NCBI GenBank assembly: GCA_026002815.1
Contig: BPGB01000004.1
Location: forward strand, 1 to 64,000
DNA length: 64,000 nucleotides
DNA from: Candidatus Woesearchaeota archaeon
Lineage (GTDB): Archaea; Nanobdellota; Nanobdellia; Woesearchaeales; UBA9642
Reading direction: 5' to 3'
Positions 1 to 9,023 of the stretch are shown piece after piece; position 1 is the first letter of the stretch; each line of letters starts with the position of its first letter. The position numbers were made by a program, and so were the translations under genes. Below the pieces are notes generated by a model. That model worked only from the letters and a program-made list of their open reading frames with translations. It did not search any database and was not told the origin of the DNA.

Positions 1-1229
1 GTCCATTTCTTCTGTGACTGTTCTTATATATTGTGCGAATTTATCCATTGATTTTCTTATTTTCCATGGCAATCGCTCTACTGCAGGTTCATATATTCTG
101 TCTGAATAGTTTATTGTTAGTGTCATTATTATTGCAGATATTGCTATTATAGCTGCTGCAATGCTTATTAAATCTACTCCGATATTGAATTTTAGGCTTT
201 CTTTCGCCACTAACAATGAAAATTCACCTACTGAGAACATTGCTATGCTTGAGAAGAACATTTTGTCTCCTTTCATGTTTGCGAAAAAATAAACCATTCC
301 TGAGAATGCAGTTATTTTTGTTATAATAACAACAAGTACAAAAACAAGAATTATCATTATGTTTTCAATTATTGAAGCGAAGTTTATTAATGTTCCTATT
401 GCTATGAAAAAGAATGAACTTATTATTATATTATATGGTGAAATGGCATGTTCAAATCCTTTTGCATTAGGTAATGAGGCAACTATTGATCTGCTAAAAA
501 TGCACCTACTGCGGGAGATAAGTGTAGGTAATAAGAAAAGTATGCGAATCCTGCGCACATTGCTAATGCTGTGAATGTGACTATTTCTTCCGAATTGTTT
601 TTCTTTAATACATATTCCAATATTGGTTTTACTAATTTTGTAAATAATACATAAGCAAGTATTAATATGCACATTGATATTATTAATGATTCAATATTTC
701 CTATTAATCCTTTTGTCTTATCCTGAACTCCTGAAAAGAATGTTATGATAAGTACTGCTATTATGTCTTCTATTATTAGTATTGCTATCAATAGTGGGAC
801 TTCTTGCCTATACATCATTCCTTTATTTTCTAGAACCTTAACTATTACAACTGTGCTACCGAATGCTAATATCACTCCTAAGAATAATGCTGCTGTAGTA
901 TTAAATCCTAATAATATTGCTACACTAAATCCTGCAAATGTTAATATTGCACTATTCAGGCACGCTATTATTATTGCTTTTAATCCTATTTTTTTTAATT
1001 TGACCATATCAAATTCTAGTCCTAATACAAATAATATTAGTATTGCTCCAAATTCTATTAGTGATTCCATTAAGTGTTCGTCTTTTATTAATCCTGTTGC
1101 ATGAGGGCCTATTATTGCACCTACTAATAATAATCCCATAAGCATTGGTTGTTTGAATCTTGATGCTAATATTCCGCCAAGAAGCGAAAATCCAAATAAT
1201 ATTCCTAAAGTAATAAGTTCTTGTTCCAT
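1..1229 (-). CDS. Kef-type (CPA2) cation/H+ antiporter, frameshifted and cut by window edge
   Basis: Integral membrane antiporter of the monovalent cation:proton antiporter-2 family (KefB/GerN-like), expected to exchange Na+ or K+ for protons. The first 248 codons (1229 down to about 492) encode the N-terminal helices, including MGLLLVGAIIGPHATGL, FGAILILFVLGLEF and SPAVGAFLA. The frame then meets a stop at 483-485. If one G is restored next to position 491 the protein reads GAFLAGSIVASLP and stays open, with further membrane segments, to position 1: about 409 residues in total and the C-terminus lies outside the window. The exact family motif spans the break, so I read this as a one-base deletion in a single gene. 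It could be a sequencing error, a decayed gene, or recoding. Family call is confident; functionality is not. Confidence 0.85.
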
Positions 1230-1664
1230 ATTCCCAACTTTTTTCCGTTATGGTTTTTTTGATTTTATGATTCTTTCTATTAGTCTTTTGTTTCCTTAAT
1301 CACTTAACTAGTATGGCTTTTTGTATACTAATATGGTTTAATGTATTTAGTTATATATAAATGTTTCGATTTGTGCTTAATTTGTGTTTATCATCAATTT
1401 TTCTTGTTTATTACTGACTTTTTTATACTTTTAATGTAATCATTTATAAGAAGTGAATAATAAAAAGCAAATTTAAATGCTAGCAATGATTATTGACAAT
1501 TAAGTAATAAAATCAAACAATAATCAACTATGATATTATCAAATAAATATATTAATTATTAGGCAATGTATATTAATAAAATATAATAGAATATTATCAA
1601 AAGTACATTTATAGAAAAGTATTTATAAACATTTATAAAGTAGTTATAAATATAATACACCGAT
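1230..1664. other. Divergent intergenic region, 435 bp
   Basis: AT-rich spacer between the leftward antiporter gene and the rightward channel-like gene. It holds several TATA-like boxes close to the rightward gene (TTTATAAA at 1622, 1632 and a related box at 1644). I see no coding sequence or RNA gene in it. Confidence 0.5.
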
Positions 1665-2465
1665 ATGAAAAAAGGACCTTTTCAATTAATAAGAGAGACC
1701 TCTTTTATAAAATTCTTTATAGGATGGATAATATCAATAATAGTGTTTGGTTTAATATATTTTATATTTTTTTTATTCAAAATAACGTCTTTCGGACAAG
1801 AAACATCATCTATTTTTTTAGGATTATTTAACTGTATATATGTTAGCATAACGATAGCATTATTTTATGGAATATACACTATTTCAGGCAACACATTAGT
1901 ACAAAGCATAGTGTATCTACAGGCTTTTCTGAGCTTTATTTTTATTGTAGTTATTGTTGATAAAATAGTTGTGAAGTATATTTATCCTCATTATCATACA
2001 ACGCATTATCAAGATAAGAAGATAAACACTTTAATGTTGATGATGTCCATATTTAGGGGCGATGTAAACAAACTTATACATGTTCATTATAAGAATAAAA
2101 AAATCATTACTATAAAAGATATAGAATCAATAATTGATGGATTATATGTTGTTTTTCTAGATATAGAGAAAATGCTTTCAGAGAGAAATATTCATAGGCA
2201 TAAAATAAAAAAAATACAATATCTAATGCTTATAGATAATATATCGGATTGTCTTACTATGCTGGAGCATTTACTAATCTTTCTTGAGAAAAACAACATT
2301 ACGTGGAGAGACAAAAATACTGAATTTTGGATAAAATATATAATCGAAGCAGCAGAAAAAATAGCTGAAAATATGAAAAAAACGAACCTAAAAACACCAA
2401 GAATACTGATTGCCCTAGAAAATATAACAGAATACTCTGAAAAATTGAAAGAAAAAATATCTTAA
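1665..2465 (+). CDS. Ion-channel-like membrane protein with degenerate pore loop
   Basis: A 266-residue protein with three hydrophobic segments in its first 105 residues (about 18-38, 48-72, 82-103) followed by a soluble helical domain. The segment YVSITIALFYGIYTISG followed by a long helix resembles the pore loop plus second helix of two-TM potassium channels (Ion_trans_2), in which the filter reads TVGYGD. Here only FYG is left, so selectivity for K+ is doubtful. The soluble C-terminal part (about 115-266) is charged and helical; I do not recognise it. The start ATG lies about 33 nt after a TTTATAAA box. The channel relation is inference from a short stretch; it may simply be an unknown membrane protein. 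Confidence 0.5.
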   Translation: MKKGPFQLIRETSFIKFFIGWIISIIVFGLIYFIFFLFKITSFGQETSSIFLGLFNCIYVSITIALFYGIYTISGNTLVQSIVYLQAFLSFIFIVVIVDKIVVKYIYPHYHTTHYQDKKINTLMLMMSIFRGDVNKLIHVHYKNKKIITIKDIESIIDGLYVVFLDIEKMLSERNIHRHKIKKIQYLMLIDNISDCLTMLEHLLIFLEKNNITWRDKNTEFWIKYIIEAAEKIAENMKKTNLKTPRILIALENITEYSEKLKEKIS

Positions 2466-2580
2466 TAAATCTTTATGGAAAAAAAATATAAACAGAAATC
2501 ATCAACATTAGATATACATAAAAAATTAATATATATAAAATAAAAATAAACTAATAAAATAAGAATGATGGGTGATTTTA

Positions 2581-2958
2581 ATGGACAATGATAATCTATT
2601 AATAATATGTAGGGCTTGTGGAAGGAAACAATTAATGCACAATATGAGGCCCGCTCCAGATGGAGAACATATGATTTGTGTTGATTGCGCAAAGAAAGGT
2701 GCGTCTATCAGTTCAGAGATTCCTTTAAGAAAGGCAGTCGAGAATACTCCTTTTAAAAGTCATAAGAAGAAGGAAACAGTAAAATCAGAAAAAATGATAA
2801 AGTACATTTGTACTAATTGTAAGTATAAGTTTTCAAGAAAAGAATCACAGCATGTTGAAAGGTGTCCTTATTGTGGAAAACAAACAATATTGACAGATGA
2901 CCAAATAGATGCAGACACTCTTATAAAAGAATCAGCAAGCAAAAAATATGATTGGTAG
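2581..2958 (+). CDS. Small protein with two zinc ribbons
   Basis: A 125-residue soluble protein with two zinc-binding modules: CRAC...CVDC near residues 9-35 and CTNC...CPYC near residues 75-95, joined by a lysine-rich linker. Paired CxxC modules of this kind normally bind one Zn2+ each and serve in nucleic-acid or protein binding. The ATG at 2581 is preferred to the one at 2572 because it follows a GGTGATTTTA ribosome-binding site like that of other genes in this window. It stands alone, facing serS tail to tail. I cannot name a function. Confidence 0.75.
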   Translation: MDNDNLLIICRACGRKQLMHNMRPAPDGEHMICVDCAKKGASISSEIPLRKAVENTPFKSHKKKETVKSEKMIKYICTNCKYKFSRKESQHVERCPYCGKQTILTDDQIDADTLIKESASKKYDW

Positions 2959-3046
2959 TTTACATTTAATGTTTTTTAATTTTTTTATTAATAGTATATA
3001 TTTTTTATTTATAGCATAATTTTTTATTTATATTATCTATTATCTA

Positions 3047-4342
3047 TTAGTTTGTTATATTTTGTTGCTTTGTTATCTTCTTTATTCCGTACATGTATTT
3101 TTGCAATACTTTAGGAATGTCAATAGAGCCATCCTTATTTTGAAAATTTTCAAGTATGGCAACCATTGCTCTTGAAGTAGCTATAGCCGTATTATTTAGC
3201 GTATGAACAAACTGTTTGTTATTATGCTTATCGGAATATTTAATGTTCAATCTTCTTGCTTGCGCATCTGTTAAATTAGAGCATGATCCAACTTCAAAAT
3301 ATTCTTTTTTTCTTGGAGACCATGCTTCAATATCTACTTGACAATGTTTTAGATCTCCTAAATCTCCAGAACATATTTTAAGCACTCTTATAGGTATTTC
3401 CAGTTCAGTAAATATGTCTACTGTTATGTTTTTCATTTCTTCAAAGAATTTCATGGACTCTTCTGGTTTGCATAGGACTATCATTTCTATTTTGTTGAAT
3501 TGATGCGTTCTGAAAAGCCCTTTTTCATCTATTCCATGGCTTCCTATTTCCTTTCTGAAACACATTGAATAAGAGGTATTTTTTATTGGGAGATTATCTT
3601 CATTTATTACTGTGTTTATGTATCTTCCTATCATTGAATGTTCGCTCGTGCCAATTAGATAAAGTTCTTCCCCATCTATCTTAAATATTTGATTTTTCAT
3701 ATCATGCAAATCAGTAACATTTGTTATTACTTCCTTATTAACCATCAATGGCGTTTCTATATATCTGAATCCTTTTGATACCATTTTATCTATTCCAAAT
3801 CTTATTAGTGCTTGATTGAGAAGTGCTAAGGAGTCTTCTATATAATAAAATCCATTTCCAGAAGTTTTAGCAGAACTATCAAAATCAGCTACTCCTAATA
3901 ATTCAGCTATTTCTACATGACTTTTTACTTCGAAGTCAAATATACGATAATGCCCATATCTAGCTTCTTCAACATTTTCTGATGCGTCTTTTCCTATAGG
4001 CACTGATTCATGTATTATATTAGGTATTTGAAGAAGTGCTAATCTCAACTCTTCTTCTAGCATTAATAACTCGGATTCTGTTTCTTTTATTCTTATAGGT
4101 ATGTTTTTTACCTCTTCAATAAGTTTTTTTATGTCTTTGCCTTCTTTTTTTAATCTATTTATTTCCTCACTTTTGATGTTTCTCTCATGTCTAAGAATGT
4201 CTTTTTTTGATTTTAAATCTCTTATTTTCTTGTCCAGTTCTAATGCTTTATCAACTAATGTGAGTTTTTGGTTTTGAAATTTCTTAAGTATGTTGCTTTT
4301 TATTAATTCTGGATTTTCTCTTAATAATTTTATGTCTATCAT
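3047..4342 (-). CDS. serS: Seryl-tRNA synthetase
   Basis: Charges tRNA-Ser with serine in the cytoplasm. The 431-residue protein has the N-terminal long antiparallel coiled-coil arm that grips the extra arm of tRNA-Ser (about residues 25-105), then the class II catalytic core: motif 2 around GLFRTHQFNKIEM and motif 3 around NTAIATSRAMVAILEN. This is the common SerRS, not the rare methanogen form. Length is normal for the family. Two tRNA-Ser genes with long variable arms (TGA and CGA) are present elsewhere in the window. Convergent with the zinc-ribbon gene. Confidence 0.97.
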   Translation of the reverse strand: MIDIKLLRENPELIKSNILKKFQNQKLTLVDKALELDKKIRDLKSKKDILRHERNIKSEEINRLKKEGKDIKKLIEEVKNIPIRIKETESELLMLEEELRLALLQIPNIIHESVPIGKDASENVEEARYGHYRIFDFEVKSHVEIAELLGVADFDSSAKTSGNGFYYIEDSLALLNQALIRFGIDKMVSKGFRYIETPLMVNKEVITNVTDLHDMKNQIFKIDGEELYLIGTSEHSMIGRYINTVINEDNLPIKNTSYSMCFRKEIGSHGIDEKGLFRTHQFNKIEMIVLCKPEESMKFFEEMKNITVDIFTELEIPIRVLKICSGDLGDLKHCQVDIEAWSPRKKEYFEVGSCSNLTDAQARRLNIKYSDKHNNKQFVHTLNNTAIATSRAMVAILENFQNKDGSIDIPKVLQKYMYGIKKITKQQNITN

Positions 4343-4671
4343 TTTTTTTATTTATTGGTTGTTTTCATTTTATTAGTGTTTATTTTGTTTATTTTTATTT
4401 ACTCACACTTTTTTATTATTTTTGTCTTATTATTTAATCTGTTCATTTATGAATTGGTTTTTATGAATGACTATTAATATATAAAGTTATTTTTTTGTAG
4501 TTTTTTTGTAAGTTTCTTTTTAATTTTTTATTGTTACTTTTGATAACTCTATAACAGAATTGTTTTATGGTCGGAATTTTGTTTTTGTGAATTATTTGTA
4601 AATTTTTTTTATTAAAATAGAAAAATATATAAACCTACTTTCTGATATTCTTTAAAAAAGAGGTGTGGTTA
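4343..4671. promoter_or_regulatory. Divergent intergenic region with TATA box and ribosome-binding site
   Basis: AT-rich 329-bp spacer. A TATA-like box ATATATAAA lies at 4625-4633, about 40 nt before the rightward gene, followed by the ribosome-binding site AGGTG at 4661-4665. This makes the ATG at 4672 a better start than the GTG at 4663, which lies inside the ribosome-binding site. Nothing else seen. Confidence 0.5.
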
Positions 4672-5442
4672 ATGGTTGATGATGATTCTGATTATCAACT
4701 TGTTCCTAGGAAAGAGTTTGAAAAATTAAAAAAGGAAGTTATACAATTAAAAAAAAATCCTTACTCAGAATCCGATACGGGGAGAGATTTACAGCAAAGT
4801 ATCGATAGACTAAATAATACTATTAATAAACTAATTTCTATACTAGAAGATGCACAGCAGGATATAATTGATGAGTATCAGGAAAGCAAACCTATTGAAA
4901 AGTTGAATCAAATACTTGATCAGAATGAAACTATTGCAAAAGCCCTTGTTTCTATAAACGATAAACTTTCAGGAGAGGAAGATTCTAATCCTTTACCAAT
5001 TCCGGATGTCGGTCCAGTAGTTGTGCAAACTCCACAAATACCTCGACCAGGATCGGATTCAAGAGGCAATAATCCACAAAGCAAACCATTTAGTCCGCAA
5101 GGTCAGCCATTTAATCCACAGATAAATGGTCAAATAAATCCTAATCAGATGCAACAATTAAATCAGCAGCAAAGAATGTCTCAGCAAGTATTTCCTCAAT
5201 CACAAATGATGTCCCAACAGGTACCCCCTCAAATTATGCCGCAACAGCCACAACAGCCATCGCAACAATTCAGTTCTTATCAAACGCAGCAACCTAAACC
5301 TCCATCTATGCAGCAATTTTCTCCACTACCTCCTCTTGATAGTCTTGATAGTCTTCCTCCTCTTGAAGGATTAGATAGTCAGCAATTGGATTCAGGCATC
5401 CTTCCTGAGAAGAAAAAGAAGTTTTTAGGATTTATTGGATGA
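4672..5442 (+). CDS. Coiled-coil, Gln/Pro-rich protein of unknown function
   Basis: A 256-residue soluble protein. Residues about 10-100 are charged and predicted helical, with heptad-like leucine/isoleucine spacing. Residues about 115-235 are low-complexity, rich in Gln, Pro, Ser and Met. The C-terminus is a basic and hydrophobic tail (KKKKFLGFIG). No enzyme motif or signal peptide is visible. The next gene begins six bases after its stop codon, so the two are very probably co-transcribed and work together. I do not recognise the family; the domain pattern (helical head, disordered tail, hydrophobic end) suggests a scaffolding or membrane-edge role, which is speculation. Confidence 0.75.
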   Translation: MVDDDSDYQLVPRKEFEKLKKEVIQLKKNPYSESDTGRDLQQSIDRLNNTINKLISILEDAQQDIIDEYQESKPIEKLNQILDQNETIAKALVSINDKLSGEEDSNPLPIPDVGPVVVQTPQIPRPGSDSRGNNPQSKPFSPQGQPFNPQINGQINPNQMQQLNQQQRMSQQVFPQSQMMSQQVPPQIMPQQPQQPSQQFSSYQTQQPKPPSMQQFSPLPPLDSLDSLPPLEGLDSQQLDSGILPEKKKKFLGFIG

Positions 5443-5448
5443 TGTAAA

Positions 5449-5802
5449 ATGTTGGATTTGACAAAAGATTTGTTTGTTCATTTAGCTATTTCTGCGAAAT
5501 CTTTAAAGAGGGATGAGTTAGAGAATAAGTTTAATCCTAGCGTAGCGATTCTTTCACCGCTTGAAAAGACATCATATGAGTCGGTTAAGCCTGTTTTTGT
5601 GAAAAAGGAAAAGAGCATGGAAGAAACCATAGAAGAAGTTGTTGAGAATCCTAAAATAAAAGCTTTGAAAAAAGAATTAGAAGATGTTGAGGAAATTTTT
5701 GAGCGTTTAAAGGAAAGTGGTGAAAATACAGATTTTATTTATCGTATAGAGAATAAAATATCTCAGTTAAAGAGAATGATTGATCAGAAAAGTTATCTTT
5801 AG
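5449..5802 (+). CDS. Small helical protein, partner of the upstream gene
   Basis: A 117-residue soluble protein directly downstream of the Gln/Pro-rich gene (6-bp gap). It has a conserved-looking N-terminus (LDLTKDLFVHLAISAKSLKR), a central variable stretch and a C-terminal amphipathic coiled coil (about residues 63-115) rich in Glu and Lys. No membrane segment, no catalytic motif. Function unknown. Confidence 0.7.
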   Translation: MLDLTKDLFVHLAISAKSLKRDELENKFNPSVAILSPLEKTSYESVKPVFVKKEKSMEETIEEVVENPKIKALKKELEDVEEIFERLKESGENTDFIYRIENKISQLKRMIDQKSYL

Positions 5803-5846
5803 TCTGTTTTTAGTTTGTTTTAAGGTTTTTATATCGCTTTTTCTTA

Positions 5847-6020
5847 CTATATATCTCTACCCATTACTGTTTTTCTGTTATTTGCTTCCGCTCTTTTTAC
5901 TGCATCTTTGATTATTTGTTTTACTTTTTCGTTTAATGCTTCTGTGAAGTCTGCTGAAACATTATATTGTCCGGTTATTTCTTTTATTTTAGATTTAACA
6001 ATTATCCATTTTGATGCCAT
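5847..6020 (-). CDS. Minimal archaeal histone-fold protein (DUF1931-like), 57 residues
   Basis: A 57-residue gene with an excellent ribosome-binding site (AAGGAGG ending 6 nt before the ATG at 6020). The protein starts MASKWIIVKSKIKEI, contains NVSADFTEALNEKVKQII and ends with RAEANNRKTVMGRDI. This order - short first helix, loop, long central helix, then R-A-x-A-N-x-R-K-T-V-x-x-R-D - is the histone fold as found in archaeal histones and DUF1931 proteins, whose last part (RKTVxxxD) precedes the third helix. It probably binds DNA as a dimer. The length is at the lower limit because the protein stops right after the third-helix start. Convergent with the coiled-coil pair. Confidence 0.8.
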   Translation of the reverse strand: MASKWIIVKSKIKEITGQYNVSADFTEALNEKVKQIIKDAVKRAEANNRKTVMGRDI

Positions 6021-6352
6021 TTTTCCTCCTTGTGTTTTTTGTTTCTTTTATTTTTTGTATTGTTATTTTTATTGTTTATTTTTATTATTTTATTGTTATT
6101 CCTATTTTTATAGTTTTTTATAAATATAATTTATAATTACTAAAAAGTAACAAAAATAGAAATCTTTATAAATCATTTCTTACTACTGCATTATTAAGTA
6201 ATATATTATTAAGCAATATATTATTAAGTAATTATATCAGATTTTACTTTAAGTACTAATTAATTTATTTTATTGTCTTATTAATTCAACGCTTAATAAT
6301 TAATTTATTAATAAAATAATAATTGATTTATCTATTAATAAAAAAAGGTGAA
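6021..6352. other. AT-rich spacer with short direct repeats, 332 bp
   Basis: Spacer between the leftward histone-fold gene and a rightward lipoprotein gene. At about 6191-6230 it has three direct copies of a 16-bp unit of the form ATATTATTAAG(T/C)AAT. The ribosome-binding site AGGTG for the downstream gene lies at 6346-6350. No gene seen. Confidence 0.45.
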
Positions 6353-7087
6353 ATGATGAAAAAAGACTTAATTGATAGATTGAAAGAAGGAATATACGCC
6401 TTATTAATATCAGGTTCTACATTATACATTACAGGATGTAATAATGATGTTCCTTCTTATAATCTTCCAGAAACAAAAATTACAGATAAATATGCTGATG
6501 TGAAAAGTGATGAATTAGCAAAACAAATAGATGAAGAATTAAAAAGTATAGAAAAATATAAGGAACAAGTATATAATCCAGCAAGCAGAGACGAATGGAA
6601 TGATTATGTCCAAAAAGCATTAACACAAATTGAAAAAGTCAATAGTTTAGCAATACGTTCATATATAGAGAATAACAACTATTTAGCAAAATATGACAAG
6701 ATTGACAATAAAAGCAAAGATTGGCTAAACAAGAGAGTTCATAATCTACTATACAATTATAATAAATCATTTAATAAATTGTTAAACAAAGTAGACATAG
6801 ATGCATTTGCACAAATAGTTCAAAAAGGAGACTCTCTATCAATATTCGAGTACAATGATGACACTCATCAATTATTAGAATACAGAATAAAATTTCAGGA
6901 AGGGGCAAAGTATGAAGACTATGGAGGCAAATTCATCATAGGAGACAGGGATATATTGTTAGAGGTTTATGAGCATAACTATGGTACTATTTTAAATAAG
7001 AAAAAGCCGCAAATAGAAGCAATATATTTTAAGACAATAGATATCTATGGATCTCAAACATCGCTTAAAAAGCTACTAAAAGAATAA
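6353..7087 (+). CDS. Lipoprotein of unknown function
   Basis: A 244-residue protein. The N-terminus has positive charges (KKDLIDRLK), a hydrophobic stretch and a lipobox-like ITGC, after which the sequence is hydrophilic; this predicts lipid attachment of the cysteine and an outside location. The mature part is mostly helical and charged, with a small beta-rich region near residues 170-230. The start at 6353 follows AGGTGAA. It stands alone, convergent with gltX. Family not recognised. Confidence 0.7.
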   Translation: MMKKDLIDRLKEGIYALLISGSTLYITGCNNDVPSYNLPETKITDKYADVKSDELAKQIDEELKSIEKYKEQVYNPASRDEWNDYVQKALTQIEKVNSLAIRSYIENNNYLAKYDKIDNKSKDWLNKRVHNLLYNYNKSFNKLLNKVDIDAFAQIVQKGDSLSIFEYNDDTHQLLEYRIKFQEGAKYEDYGGKFIIGDRDILLEVYEHNYGTILNKKKPQIEAIYFKTIDIYGSQTSLKKLLKE

Positions 7088-7184
7088 TTAATAAGAGAAT
7101 ATTTTCTATTATTATTTTATTCTATTATTATTTTATTATATTGTTATTTTATTCTATTATTATTGTATATTAATTAAGAACCTT

Positions 7185-8882
7185 TTATTTATGTGTAAAC
7201 CAAAATTTATAGACTTCTTTTTCTCCAGTTTTCTCAATAGAATCCAAACGACAGAATCCGAACCTTTCGAATTGTATTATTTCACCAACTTTTAAATATC
7301 TTATATTATGCTCTGCAACTCCTTTAATCATAGTAGCATCATTCATTAATATTTCTACATCTACATTTCCATATGCTGGGAGAAAGTGCATGATTTTCTT
7401 TCCTTCTCTTTTAAAAATGTCATAGTCTATAGAATCAAATTTGAATACGTTATTTATCTTTCTAAAATTTAAGCAATCCATTAACCTGTATAGTTCTCCC
7501 TCTCTTAAATCTTTAATATCGCTTTTCTGTAATAAGAACTCATTTTCGACTTCTAAATCTCTAAATCCGTATTGTTCATTATTTGGATGTAATCTTATTT
7601 TTAATTTTTGATAGGGTGCATCATGTATAATCACTTTTTCAAAATCATACATCATAAAAAATCTTTTTGCTATTTTGTCTAATATTCTTTTGTTTTGTAT
7701 TATTAAATCATCCCATGTTAAAGTTGATTCTGATTTAGTTATTCCGGTAGATATAACAAAATTTTTTATAGCATCTGGTAAGAATCCTCTTCTTCTTAAA
7801 GCAACAATTGTTGTAAGCCTCGGATCATCCCATCCTATTAATTCTCCATTATTAACTTTTTCTCTTATTTTTCTTCCAGAACTTTCAACACCCTCAAGGT
7901 TGAATCTTGCAAATTCGTAAGTTCTAGTTGGCGTAAGATCCAGAATTTCTTGTATATATCTCTGTAATTCGTTTCTCATTTCGAACTCTTTACTTCTTAA
8001 TCTTATAGTTATTTTAGAATATGAGTCCATTATAGCATTTTGAAAATCATAATTGGGCCATATTCTATATTTATTTTTTAATCTTGCATGAGGTGTATCT
8101 ATTATTCTAAATATAGTTGGATCACGCATTGTAGTATTTTGATGGTTAAGATCTATCTTTAGTCTTAATATTGCTTTGCCCTCTTCATATTTCGGGAATT
8201 CATGCCAGTATTTTATATTTTCTTCAACAGACTGATTTCTGTGAATACACTCTTTTCCTTCACTTCTTGATAGCTTTATATCTTCATCATTACAAAAACA
8301 CATGTAAGCTTTTCCTTTTAGTATTGCTTTTTCCGCATATTCATAGAACATCTCCATGAAATCAGAGGCATATAATAGTTCATCCCATTCAACACCTAAC
8401 CATTTAAAGTTTTCAATCATTATATTATAAAATTTTTCTTCAACAAGATTAGGATTGGTGTCCTCAAATCTTAAAATGAATTTTCCATTATACTTTTTAG
8501 CTAATAAATAATTTAATAAGCAAGCTTTAGCATGTCCTATATGTGGATATTTTTCAGGTCCAGGAGGAAATCCAGTAATTACTGGTTTTGTTGCATCGAT
8601 TTTTAGAAATGCAAAAATATCTCTCTCAATTTTTTCTTTCTCTTTAAACATTTCAGGAAAATCTTTCTCTAATTCTTCTCTTATTTTTTCTTCTCCAAGA
8701 GTATTTATCTCAGATAGTATCTCGTCCATTTCAAATAAAAGTGTTTTCATATATTTCTTTACTTCAGGATATTCAGATATTACTTTAGAAATTACTGCAC
8801 TCTTGTTAGCTATTCCATTATATTTTAAAGCATTAGCTAAAGTATGTTTTCTTATTATTTTCTTTAAATCATCTATTTGCAT
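7185..8882 (-). CDS. gltX: Glutamyl-tRNA synthetase, archaeal type
   Basis: Attaches glutamate to tRNA-Glu and, in archaea, normally also to tRNA-Gln. The 565-residue protein has an archaeal/eukaryotic helical N-terminal extension, the class I HIGH element as PHIGHAKACLLNYL, the acidic RFEDTNP motif, and the archaeal GWDDPRL motif before RRRGFLPDAI. The place of the KMSKS loop reads ESSGRKI. The C-terminal half is the beta-barrel anticodon-binding domain of the GlnRS/archaeal GluRS class. I chose the ATG at 8882 over 8888 because it lies 30 nt after a TTTATAAA box on its strand, the spacing seen at other leaderless genes here. Confidence 0.96.
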   Translation of the reverse strand: MQIDDLKKIIRKHTLANALKYNGIANKSAVISKVISEYPEVKKYMKTLLFEMDEILSEINTLGEEKIREELEKDFPEMFKEKEKIERDIFAFLKIDATKPVITGFPPGPEKYPHIGHAKACLLNYLLAKKYNGKFILRFEDTNPNLVEEKFYNIMIENFKWLGVEWDELLYASDFMEMFYEYAEKAILKGKAYMCFCNDEDIKLSRSEGKECIHRNQSVEENIKYWHEFPKYEEGKAILRLKIDLNHQNTTMRDPTIFRIIDTPHARLKNKYRIWPNYDFQNAIMDSYSKITIRLRSKEFEMRNELQRYIQEILDLTPTRTYEFARFNLEGVESSGRKIREKVNNGELIGWDDPRLTTIVALRRRGFLPDAIKNFVISTGITKSESTLTWDDLIIQNKRILDKIAKRFFMMYDFEKVIIHDAPYQKLKIRLHPNNEQYGFRDLEVENEFLLQKSDIKDLREGELYRLMDCLNFRKINNVFKFDSIDYDIFKREGKKIMHFLPAYGNVDVEILMNDATMIKGVAEHNIRYLKVGEIIQFERFGFCRLDSIEKTGEKEVYKFWFTHK

Positions 8883-8904
8883 AATCATTAAGAATAAGAT
8901 AAGG

Positions 8905-8912
8905 TTTATAAA
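8905..8912. promoter_or_regulatory. Palindromic TATA box shared by gltX and tRNA-Ala
   Basis: TTTATAAA reads the same on both strands. It is 32 nt before the first base of tRNA-Ala on the + strand and 30 nt before the gltX ATG on the - strand. Both distances match those at other genes in this window, so one TATA box may serve two divergent transcripts. Confidence 0.55.
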
Positions 8913-8936
8913 CTTTATTTTGTATACAATATAAAT

Positions 8937-9023
8937 GGGCTGGTAGTAGAATGGTTAATACGCTCCGTTCGCAACGGAGAGACTCCGGGTTCGATACAAA
9001 AAGCGAATATCCCGGCCAGTCCA
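8937..9023 (+). tRNA. tRNA-Ala(CGC) with 14-nt T-loop intron
   Basis: Acceptor stem GGGCTGG/CCAGTCC includes a G3-U70 pair, the alanine identity element. Anticodon arm CTCCG-TTCGCAA-CGGAG gives anticodon CGC. The T-stem CCGGG (8985-8989) and CCCGG (9011-9015) enclose 21 bases instead of 7. Removing 14 bases (8996-9009) restores a T-loop of TTCGATT. The junction folds as a strict bulge-helix-bulge: TTCG pairs with CGAA, with 3-base bulges AT^A and TA^T, so the intron sits at 59/60. Discriminator A, CCA not encoded. Confidence 0.9.
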
